Source: Thalassotalea crassostreae
Lineage (GTDB): Bacteria > Pseudomonadota > Gammaproteobacteria > Enterobacterales > Alteromonadaceae
Assembly (NCBI RefSeq): GCF_001831495.1
Contig: NZ_CP017689.1
Location: forward strand, 3,658,001 to 3,722,000
Direction of reading: 5' to 3'
DNA: 64,000 nt
Shown: piece after piece, positions 57,315 to 64,000 of the stretch
Layout: each line of letters starts with the position of its first letter
How positions within the stretch are numbered: position 1 is the stretch's first letter
Position numbers and translations under genes: made by a program
Notes under the pieces: generated by a model
Databases searched by the model: none
Told to the model about the DNA's origin: nothing
What the model saw: the letters and a program-made list of their open reading frames with translations, nothing else

Positions 57315-57734
57315 TTGGCAAAATTAAGAGTATATATTTTTAAGGCTCCAATTCGCATAATTCGAATTAAGCGACGCAAAACTATGTATCGCTTTAAGCG
57401 AAAAATGTTGGTACTTAAGTATGCCCTTGGTCAAGAAAAAGACGAGACCAAAGAAATGCTGGCGATTTACGGCAGATATACCAGACGCAAAGCCTCTAGC
57501 GAAGAAATGAAAATCGCCAATGATCAGTTTCTAGATTTGCTTAAAGGATTAGGCATGGGCGTATTTGCAGTATTGCCATTTGCGCCCATTACCATTCCGG
57601 TAATGATCAAGCTAAGTCGTTTAGTTGGTGTCGAGATATTACCGAGTTCTTTTCACGAAGATAATGCAGAAAAACTGAAAAAGCAGTCGAAGAAAAAAGC
57701 ACAATTGCCCGCACCAAACAAATCAAAAGACTAA
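57315..57734 (+). CDS. LETM1-domain-like protein
   Basis: This is a 139-residue basic protein. The middle shows the LETM1-type segment FLDLLKGLGMGVFAVLPFAPITIPVMIKLSRLVGVEILPSSF (about 76-117), which is a short membrane-spanning or amphipathic region in such proteins. The start is uncertain: TTG at 57315 has no ribosome site, and an ATG at 57384 would shorten it by 23 residues. The function of bacterial relatives is unknown. It follows the cyclophilin gene by 12 bases and precedes a strong terminator. Confidence 0.65.
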   Translation: MAKLRVYIFKAPIRIIRIKRRKTMYRFKRKMLVLKYALGQEKDETKEMLAIYGRYTRRKASSEEMKIANDQFLDLLKGLGMGVFAVLPFAPITIPVMIKLSRLVGVEILPSSFHEDNAEKLKKQSKKKAQLPAPNKSKD

Positions 57735-57754
57735 TCAACAAGAGCAAGTTCAGA

Positions 57755-57795
57755 AAAAAGAAGCCATCAGATATTAAGTCTGATGGCTTCTTTTT
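57755..57795. terminator. Strong bidirectional terminator
   Basis: AAAAAGAAGCCATCAGA (57755-57771) and TCTGATGGCTTCTTTTT (57779-57795) form a perfect 17-bp stem with a 7-base loop. It separates the LETM1-like gene and the convergent peptidase gene. Confidence 0.85.
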
Positions 57796-57843
57796 AATCA
57801 TCAACACTCTCGCTTGTACTATCACTAGTACAGAGTTGAATCT

Positions 57844-59904
57844 TTATCGTCCAGGTACCGCTTTAGGTTGCTGCTGATATTTTTCAAACCAAGCAATAAT
57901 ATTACCGACCTTTTGAATTAAATTACTTGGCTTGTTAGCAATACCATGGCCAGATTTTTTTATCTTCACTAGCGCTGTATCTACATCCATCAATTTCAAT
58001 GCTTGATAATACTGCTCAGTTTCACTCATTGGCGTGCGATAGTCATTTTCACCAGTAAGCAACATGGTTGGCGTTTTCACATTACCGACCAATGATAATG
58101 GTGAATGCTTCCATAAGTGTTCAGGGAACTCCCATGGCATACCAGGTACCCAATATTGGGCGAAGTAGATATAGGCATCAGAAGTTAGCGCTAAACTCAT
58201 CCAGTTAATCACTGGTTTAGCGACTACGGCAGCTTTAAATCGATCGGTTTTACCGATTATCCACGCGGTTAATGTGCCGCCACCAGAACCACCGGTGACA
58301 AACAATTGATTTTCGTCGATATAACCTTCTTCAATAATACCATCAACAACGTCCATCAAATCATTATAATCCTCAGAAGGGTATTTTTTATCAATCAGGT
58401 TGGCGAACTCAGCGCCATAAGATGTACTACCTCTAGGGTTAGCCCAGATAACTACGTAACCTTTGGCAGCCATCAATTGCACTTCGGCAGAAAAATTTGG
58501 ACCGTAAGCCGCGTGTGGACCACCGTGAATTTCCAAAATTAGTGGATACTTTTTCTCAGGGTCAAAACCAGCCGGTAATGCCACCCAAGCTTCAATTGCT
58601 CGTTTATCAACGGAAGAAATAACGGTTAAATCTCTTACTTTTGCCATACTCTTGTGAGCCATTAAATCTTCGTTTAAACGAGTTAGCATAGTTGACTCAG
58701 CTTTGGTATTAATCACCGCTAAGTCTGCCGGACGATTTGGATTAGCAACGGTATACACAATTCTACCGTCACCAACTTGAGTATACTCACCAGAGGTATA
58801 AGGTCTGCCTAGTGACTGTCCACCTAACAACACTTTCATTTTTGTGAGTTCACCATTTAGACCGACAAAACCTAATTGCTTTTGACCATGATCATCAAAA
58901 GTAAAGTACAGGCCTTGGCTATCATCACGCCATTGAATATCTTCTATATTACGGTCGAGCTTTTTAACATAGGATTTTACCGTTTTGTCACTGAGTTTCA
59001 TCACTTTTAAAAACGCATTTTGTGACGCTTTCTTATTATCTTCAATGGTTACAAACGCAAGGTACTTGCCATCCGGACTGATTATTGGTGAAAACTCAGG
59101 ATCTTCACTTTCAATAACCACAGAAATTTCTTTGCTGATGACATCAATGGCGTAGAGGTCAGCCTGAAAAGGAGTCAATTGCCAGTTATCATTGCGGTTA
59201 GCACTTATATAAATAGATTTTTGATCGCGGCTCCAACTGATAGAACCGCCGTGGTGAAAGTTGCCACTAGAAATTTTTCGAGGAGTACCGCCAAGGGCTG
59301 GCACCAGATAAATATGGGAAAAACCACTCGGATTGTAACCACCACTATCACTGCGATAATAAGCATCATCAATATAGGTTGCGGTACCTGCCCAATTTGC
59401 ACCTTTTGGTTGCGCTGGCATTTCAGTGAAAAGTGACTTAGACGGCGCAGGAGTAAACATACTAAAAGCGATGGTTTTTCCATCCGGAGACCAAGCAATA
59501 CTGCTCGGCGAATATTGCAAATTAGTCACTCGTGCGGTCTGTCCGGTATCGAGCCATCTTACGTACAACTGACTTGAACCATCAAACGCACTAACATAAG
59601 CTAAGCGAGTACCATCAGGTGAAATTCGAGGGCTATGATAACTACTTTTGCCAGAAAGTAGTGGGCGATGATTCTTACCGTTTAAATCGACTTGCCAGAT
59701 ACTCGAGCGCATTGAGTCACTCATAATATCCATACTACGACGAACGTAAATGACTGATTTCTTGTCTTTCGATACTTGTGCAGAAGCTGCATATTCTAAT
59801 TGAAAAACATCTGCATAATCGAACTGCTCGGCGCTAACACTCGCGGACGTACTAACTGCAAGTAAAAACGACAAAGCAACAAACAAGCTGTTACCTTTCA
59901 CCAT
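57844..59904 (-). CDS. Exported S9-family peptidase (prolyl oligopeptidase type)
   Basis: This is a 686-residue periplasmic serine peptidase. The signal peptide ends near ASVSA-E. Residues 30-400 are a WD40-like beta-propeller (PD40 repeats such as SPDGTRLAYVS, SPDGKTIAFS and SPDGKYLAFV). The C-terminal alpha/beta hydrolase has the nucleophile motif GGSGGG, Asp in GENDYRTP and His in KKSGHG. It cleaves small peptides, preferentially after Pro or Ala in family members. It is transcribed alone, with a terminator downstream. Confidence 0.92.
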   Translation of the reverse strand: MVKGNSLFVALSFLLAVSTSASVSAEQFDYADVFQLEYAASAQVSKDKKSVIYVRRSMDIMSDSMRSSIWQVDLNGKNHRPLLSGKSSYHSPRISPDGTRLAYVSAFDGSSQLYVRWLDTGQTARVTNLQYSPSSIAWSPDGKTIAFSMFTPAPSKSLFTEMPAQPKGANWAGTATYIDDAYYRSDSGGYNPSGFSHIYLVPALGGTPRKISSGNFHHGGSISWSRDQKSIYISANRNDNWQLTPFQADLYAIDVISKEISVVIESEDPEFSPIISPDGKYLAFVTIEDNKKASQNAFLKVMKLSDKTVKSYVKKLDRNIEDIQWRDDSQGLYFTFDDHGQKQLGFVGLNGELTKMKVLLGGQSLGRPYTSGEYTQVGDGRIVYTVANPNRPADLAVINTKAESTMLTRLNEDLMAHKSMAKVRDLTVISSVDKRAIEAWVALPAGFDPEKKYPLILEIHGGPHAAYGPNFSAEVQLMAAKGYVVIWANPRGSTSYGAEFANLIDKKYPSEDYNDLMDVVDGIIEEGYIDENQLFVTGGSGGGTLTAWIIGKTDRFKAAVVAKPVINWMSLALTSDAYIYFAQYWVPGMPWEFPEHLWKHSPLSLVGNVKTPTMLLTGENDYRTPMSETEQYYQALKLMDVDTALVKIKKSGHGIANKPSNLIQKVGNIIAWFEKYQQQPKAVPGR

Positions 59905-60115
59905 AAAATTCCCCTAAACCCTTATAATTCTTTGTTTTATTTATATTTAATAATGAATACTTAACTTAGTTCATAAACCCATATTTGTACATCTATCAGA
60001 GTAAGTTTTACTATTTAAATAAGGCTCCTTTGGACAGTGACATTTGCGCTCAGTTAAAATATGCTAGTGAAAGCGAGCTAGTTAAACTCTTAACAATTAC
60101 TTTATAATAATAATT

Positions 60116-60313
60116 ATGAAACTAATCATGCGTAGCGAATTTGATAATTTGCGACTCAATAAAAACCACCAATATGATGTGGATAGCAATGGTGACAAGC
60201 AGGTTGTAAAAATCTACTGCGGCGATACACTGATCGCAAAAAAAGTGACCCACAAAAAATCCATACGATATTTTGGAATTAAAGAATTTAAAGATTATCT
60301 AACTGAAGAATAA
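60116..60313 (+). CDS. Small protein of unknown function
   Basis: This is a 65-residue charged protein with no signal peptide or recognised motif; two cysteines are absent except one in YCGD. The ATG at 60116 has only an AT-rich upstream; a second ATG at 60128 is possible. It stops immediately before the convergent DsbA-like stop. Codon use is like the neighbours, so it may be real, but it could be spurious. Confidence 0.4.
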   Translation: MKLIMRSEFDNLRLNKNHQYDVDSNGDKQVVKIYCGDTLIAKKVTHKKSIRYFGIKEFKDYLTEE

Positions 60314-60934
60314 TTATTGGCTTGGTAACCTTTTTATAACGTCGTCATAACTAACTTTCCAATTAAGATAATCAATCACTATAGGGTATTTATTGCCATT
60401 AATCGCAAGTACTAGCGATGGAAAACCATTGATCGGCATTGCTCGCGCCAATCGTATTTCATCACGTAATTGATTATTCAAAGACTCACTAGCCATTTTT
60501 TTAACAAAATCAGCTTCATTTAATCCTAACCCTTTGGCAATTTTAGTCAGAGTTGACAAGTCCGACGGATTCTTAGCTTTCAAATAATAAGCTTGTTGTA
60601 TCGCCAGATACATTTCCTGTTCTAAATTATGGTTACGTGCAATCAGAGTCGCCCGACAAGCAGGATAGGTTGAACGACGCGGCTGACAATCACGCCAAAA
60701 ATCGAAATTAAATTCAGTACCAAGTTGAGCTGATATTCGCCGCCAAGTATGCTGTAAAAAGGCTTTCATATCGTCCGCCATTGGCTCATCACTATCCGGT
60801 GCTAGACCACCAACAAGATATTGGATATCGACTAATGGGCTGAGCTTTTGCTGCAATTTATGCCAAGTTGGATTATATCCCCAACACCAACTGCACATGG
60901 GATCATAAACATAGTAAAGAATTGGCTTATTCAT
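60314..60934 (-). CDS. DsbA-family thioredoxin-fold oxidoreductase
   Basis: This is a 206-residue DsbA-like protein without a signal peptide, thus probably cytoplasmic (FrnE/HCCA-isomerase subgroup). The motif CSWCWG at 14-19 is a CxxC active site, with a cis-Pro region INGFPSLVL near 175-183. It has a helical insertion between the strands, as in that group. It may reduce or isomerise disulfides or glutathione adducts. The substrate is unknown. The gene is convergent with the small protein gene and shares no gap with it. Confidence 0.87.
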   Translation of the reverse strand: MNKPILYYVYDPMCSWCWGYNPTWHKLQQKLSPLVDIQYLVGGLAPDSDEPMADDMKAFLQHTWRRISAQLGTEFNFDFWRDCQPRRSTYPACRATLIARNHNLEQEMYLAIQQAYYLKAKNPSDLSTLTKIAKGLGLNEADFVKKMASESLNNQLRDEIRLARAMPINGFPSLVLAINGNKYPIVIDYLNWKVSYDDVIKRLPSQ

Positions 60935-61094
60935 TATTTTCTTTTATTGCTTTAGTTTTTGGTTTTTAGTTCAAGAATGTAATCACTAACATAGTGGCAA
61001 ATTGAGTTAAAAAAAGCACATTTTTTGATTATTTGCTGATATGATATTGTCTTTAAAAAAGATACCTACTAATAAAAATAAGGACATTGCTTTA

Positions 61095-62387
61095 ATGAAA
61101 AAGCTCATTTCCCTCGTGGTGATCGTCGCCATCGTTTTAATTTCGCCATACTTTATTGGCCAAAAAGCTGAAGAAAAAGTTCGCAACATGTATGCGCAGC
61201 TTGATCAACATCCACAACTTAAAATTTCATTGAAGGAATACAACCGCGGGTGGTTTACAGCCAGTGCTCAAGCTGAATTAGCGATTGAATTACCGCAAGA
61301 TGATAACCTACCGTTTGAAATGATGACAATTACCATAGATCATCAATTACAACATGGACCGGTACTTGTTAATAATGGAATCGGCTTAGGTTTAGCTGAT
61401 ATTACTTATGACATGAGCTTACCAAGTGAAATCGCCGCTGCGATGCCAACAGAACTTGATGAATTGACTTATGCAATGGAAAACTTTGGACGAATTGCAT
61501 TTGACGGTAGTTTATCGTCACTAAGCAAAATTCACGGTGTCACTATGCCATTTGACACTGTTGATATTGAAATATTACCAGGCGAATTTACCAGTAACAT
61601 TAGTATGGATGGTCAAATTACCGCTAACGGTCAATGGCAGGGTATGAAAATTAAAGAAGACGATACGACTGTAGTAACTATTGGAGAACTCACTTTAGAT
61701 AGTACACAACAAATTATTCGTGGCGATATCTTTAGTCCGATGGCGATATCTACAGGTGATTTTACCATTGAACTTGCCAACATTCTGGTTCATTCACCAA
61801 ATACTGATGATGAATTCGGCCTGGATAAAATGACTTTTACCGGTAACATTACAGAAGATGACAACAAGCTTAATGCTGTCGCTAGCTTAGTAGCTGATAA
61901 ATTAACGGTTATCGACCAAGAATATAATGAAATTACTTATAATTTCTCAATGAAAAACCTTGATATCGATAGCTATCAACAACTTATGGAGCTTTTTGCG
62001 AAACTGCAAACGATGAATGAGCAAGAACAAGCAATCGCAATGATGCAACTTCAACAGTTGTTGCCACAATTAGTTTCGAATGGCTTTAGTTTCAGCATCG
62101 ATAAACTTGGTTTTAAAGCTGATGAAGGCGAGATAGACTCGAATATGATCATCACTTTTGATGCTGATTTGTTTGATCCAAATAACCCAATGACTATGAT
62201 GATGGCAATAGATGCTAAAGCGAATGGCTCTGCACCTCTGGCATTTTTCGAAAGCATTGGCAAAACCGCCGATATCGATGCCATGATTCAGCAAAATGTA
62301 TTGGTTAAAGAAGACGACAAAATTACCTTTAGTTTTTCATTTAGCAACGGTCAAGCTTTATTAAATGGCGCGCCAATGCCAATGTAA
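61095..62387 (+). CDS. YdgA-family (DUF945) protein
   Basis: This is a 430-residue protein with an N-terminal hydrophobic anchor (LISLVVIVAIVLISPYFIG) and a large beta-rich periplasmic domain, matching the YdgA/DUF945 family. The start is ATG at 61095, since the upstream in-frame residues are polar and AAGGA precedes this start. Function is unknown; AsmA-like or envelope-maintenance roles have been suggested for relatives. It stands alone and ends at a terminator. Confidence 0.82.
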   Translation: MKKLISLVVIVAIVLISPYFIGQKAEEKVRNMYAQLDQHPQLKISLKEYNRGWFTASAQAELAIELPQDDNLPFEMMTITIDHQLQHGPVLVNNGIGLGLADITYDMSLPSEIAAAMPTELDELTYAMENFGRIAFDGSLSSLSKIHGVTMPFDTVDIEILPGEFTSNISMDGQITANGQWQGMKIKEDDTTVVTIGELTLDSTQQIIRGDIFSPMAISTGDFTIELANILVHSPNTDDEFGLDKMTFTGNITEDDNKLNAVASLVADKLTVIDQEYNEITYNFSMKNLDIDSYQQLMELFAKLQTMNEQEQAIAMMQLQQLLPQLVSNGFSFSIDKLGFKADEGEIDSNMIITFDADLFDPNNPMTMMMAIDAKANGSAPLAFFESIGKTADIDAMIQQNVLVKEDDKITFSFSFSNGQALLNGAPMPM

Positions 62388-62424
62388 ATATATTAAACTG
62401 CATAGAAATATGCATTTAAATAAG

Positions 62425-62460
62425 AAAAAGCCGTATCAACAGTGTTGATACGGCTTTTTT
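62425..62460 (+). terminator. Terminator after the YdgA-family gene
   Basis: AAAAAGCCGTATCAAC (62425-62440) and GTTGATACGGCTTTTT (62444-62459) form a perfect 16-bp stem with a 3-base loop, followed by T residues. Confidence 0.85.
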
Positions 62461-62571
62461 AATTGTGGCTTTTATTATTTTTGTATTGTTATTATTACTG
62501 TTTTAGCTTCTTCCCCTGGACCCGTGCAAAGTGATTACTCTGCATTTGTCTATAGAGTTTAACCTCTTCTC

Positions 62572-63579
62572 TTAACCTTTAACGACTGTTTGGTTAATTT
62601 GGCCGAAGATTGACTGGCCATCTTTGTCAAACATTTCCATTTCAATGTTATCGCCAAAGCTCATAAATGGCGTGGTTGGCTTACCGTTTTCAATAGTCTC
62701 AATCATACGAATTTCTGCAATACAGCTATAACCAACACCACCTTCAGAAACAGGCTTACCAGGGCCATCATTTAACTTGTTAGATACCGTACCACTACCA
62801 ATTACCGTACCAGCACATAAAGGACGAGTACGCGCTGCGTGAGCTACTAATTGACCAAAGTTAAAGGTCATATCAATACCAGCTTCCGGCTTACCGAACA
62901 ACTCGTTATTGTATTTTGAATTAAGTGGTAAATGTAACTTGCCATCAACCCAAGCATCGCCTAGTTGATCTGGTGTTACACATACTGGGCTAAATGCACT
63001 TGAAGGCTTAGATTGAAAAAAGCCAAAACCTTTCGCTAACTCACCTGGAATCAAACCACGTAATGATACGTCATTTACGATCATCACAAGATTAATATAG
63101 TTAAGTGCGTCTTCCGCCGAAACGCCCATAGGAACATCGCCAGTGATCACTGCAACTTCCGCTTCAAAGTCAATACCAAACCCTTCGTCTTGTGGCATTA
63201 CAATGTTGTCACGAGGTGCAAGAAAGCTATCACTGCCACCTTGATACATTAATGGATCAGTCCAAAACGTTGCTGGCATTTCAGCGTTACGTGCACGACG
63301 AACTAATTCAACGTGGTTTACATAAGCACTGCCGTCAGCCCATTGGTAAGCACGTGGAAGTGGCGAGTCAGCTTGAGTTTGATCAAAGTCTGCTGTTTCT
63401 ACTTCGCCATTCTCTAATTGTACGCTTAACGCTTGCAGTTTAGGCTCAACATTAGCCCAATCATCTAATGCATCTTGCATCGTTGTAGCAATGTGACCAG
63501 CACATGCCATTTTAGTAAGACTGTTGTTTACAACTACTAAGGCGCCATCGCGACCTGATTTAATACTTGCTAATTTCAT
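62572..63579 (-). CDS. Fumarylacetoacetate hydrolase-family protein
   Basis: This is a 335-residue FAH-family hydrolase. The metal-site region has FEAEVAVITGDVP (about 139-151), and VNDVSLRGLIPGELAKGFGFFQSKPSSAFSPV around 169-200. In the tyrosine pathway this type cleaves fumarylacetoacetate to fumarate and acetoacetate. Its start overlaps the stop of the upstream VOC gene by one base, and bacterial homogentisate clusters often pair these. maiA and hmgA are not in view. The likely function is inferred from family and neighbour. Confidence 0.85.
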   Translation of the reverse strand: MKLASIKSGRDGALVVVNNSLTKMACAGHIATTMQDALDDWANVEPKLQALSVQLENGEVETADFDQTQADSPLPRAYQWADGSAYVNHVELVRRARNAEMPATFWTDPLMYQGGSDSFLAPRDNIVMPQDEGFGIDFEAEVAVITGDVPMGVSAEDALNYINLVMIVNDVSLRGLIPGELAKGFGFFQSKPSSAFSPVCVTPDQLGDAWVDGKLHLPLNSKYNNELFGKPEAGIDMTFNFGQLVAHAARTRPLCAGTVIGSGTVSNKLNDGPGKPVSEGGVGYSCIAEIRMIETIENGKPTTPFMSFGDNIEMEMFDKDGQSIFGQINQTVVKG

Positions 63580-64000
63580 TATTTATCACCTGAAAATTTT
63601 TTCTTTAATTCGGCTTCACTATGTAACCATGCTGCATGTTGAGGAGCTTTTTTAGTTTCCGCCCACTCATCTAGCATTTCAACAGATACGCGTTTTAATT
63701 CTTCCATCATACCTGGTTTAGCAACTTGCGCAGCTAATTCAATACGATGTCCATTTGGATCAAAGAAATAAATCGATTTAAAAATGGTGTGATTTACCGG
63801 ACCTAAGACATCTAAGCCCGCTGCTTCTAATTTCGTTTTCGATTCAAGTAGCTCATCCATCGACTCTACTTCAAAAGCAATATGCTGTACCCACTCTGGC
63901 GTATTGTTGTCACGGTCCATTTTAGGCGAGTTCGGCAATTCAAAAAACGCCAAAACATTGCCCATACCTGCATCTAGAAATACATGCATATATGGATCTG
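63579..64000 (-). CDS. VOC-family (glyoxalase-like) protein, partial at window end
   Basis: This frame runs off the window end, so the N-terminus is missing. The visible 140 residues contain a VOC beta-alpha fold: WVQHIAFEV, SIYFFDPNGHRIELAA, with His and Glu as likely metal ligands. It overlaps the FAH-type gene by one base. Family members include dioxygenases and isomerases of aromatic breakdown. The exact product needs the missing part. Confidence 0.85.
   Translation of the reverse strand, partial: DPYMHVFLDAGMGNVLAFFELPNSPKMDRDNNTPEWVQHIAFEVESMDELLESKTKLEAAGLDVLGPVNHTIFKSIYFFDPNGHRIELAAQVAKPGMMEELKRVSVEMLDEWAETKKAPQHAAWLHSEAELKKKFSGDK

Noticed and set aside
60116..60313. The 65-residue protein as a toxin or antitoxin.
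   Set aside because: No partner gene and no recognisable toxin/antitoxin motif; only a low-confidence gene call was retained.

Overview
The window looks like the chromosome of a marine, AT-rich gammaproteobacterium of the Alteromonadales (Colwellia/Thalassotalea-like). This is inferred from gene content: large TonB-dependent receptors, a TPR-sulfotransferase next to a TonB receptor, PEP-CTERM and GlyGly-CTERM sorting tails, a peroxiredoxin-glutaredoxin fusion, a VF530-family protein and a glutaryl-CoA dehydrogenase. No rRNA, tRNA, CRISPR array, prophage or replication origin was recognised.

Bases 1-16100 form a catabolic island for an acyl or ester compound: a TonB receptor (cut by the window start), a GPH-family transporter, a type-B carboxylesterase, a MATE exporter, a FadH-type dienoyl-CoA reductase with an SGNH hydrolase and an SDR, an exported HAD phosphatase, then thiolase, SDR, MaoC hydratase and acyl-CoA ligase, closed by a regulator made of two fused TetR units. 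A 22-bp sequence is identical in front of the ligase operon and between the transporter and the esterase. A close copy lies in front of fadH and a weaker one in front of the regulator, so these transcription units probably form one regulon.

Bases 16100-19400 hold an arsenate-resistance operon, arsR - cysteine phosphatase - GAPDH - arsJ, with a perfect 9-bp inverted-repeat operator. Bases 19500-26700 are mostly housekeeping and stress genes (Prx-Grx, VF530, LEA2 lipoprotein, DksA-like protein, YdcH, a 723-residue coiled-coil protein, gcdH, RidA). They are interrupted by a perfect 21-bp palindrome of the REP/RAYT-associated kind and by a 127-bp inverted-repeat-bounded segment. An IS110-family insertion sequence follows at about 26.7-27.9 kb, with a hairpin-rich leader that could encode a bridge-type RNA.

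Bases 28300-36150 carry a secreted multidomain protein, hpt, a PEP-CTERM protein, a sodium/solute symporter, an MDR reductase, a radical SAM protein and a small XRE/membrane-protein pair with palindromic operators. Bases 36200-42400 carry three CitE/HpcH-type lyases, an acyl-CoA ligase and a mesaconyl-CoA hydratase. This set could activate a C5 (methyl)dicarboxylate and cleave it to glyoxylate plus propionyl-CoA, or pyruvate plus acetyl-CoA.

Bases 42400-56450 look like an amide/GABA utilisation region: MFS transporter, TPR-sulfotransferase, TonB receptor, nitrilase-family amidase, MocR-type regulator with an unusual C-terminal domain, gabT, gabD, a LysR regulator and a serine hydrolase of the beta-lactamase/6-aminohexanoate-dimer hydrolase type. 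A box AACTGGTAC(T/C)A recurs in the sense direction 68-74 bp before the receptor, amidase and serine hydrolase genes and is the probable MocR site. The remainder holds a GlyGly-CTERM cyclophilin, a LETM1-like protein, an S9 peptidase, a DsbA-like protein, a YdgA/DUF945 protein and the start of a tyrosine-degradation-type pair (FAH hydrolase and VOC protein, the latter cut by the window end).
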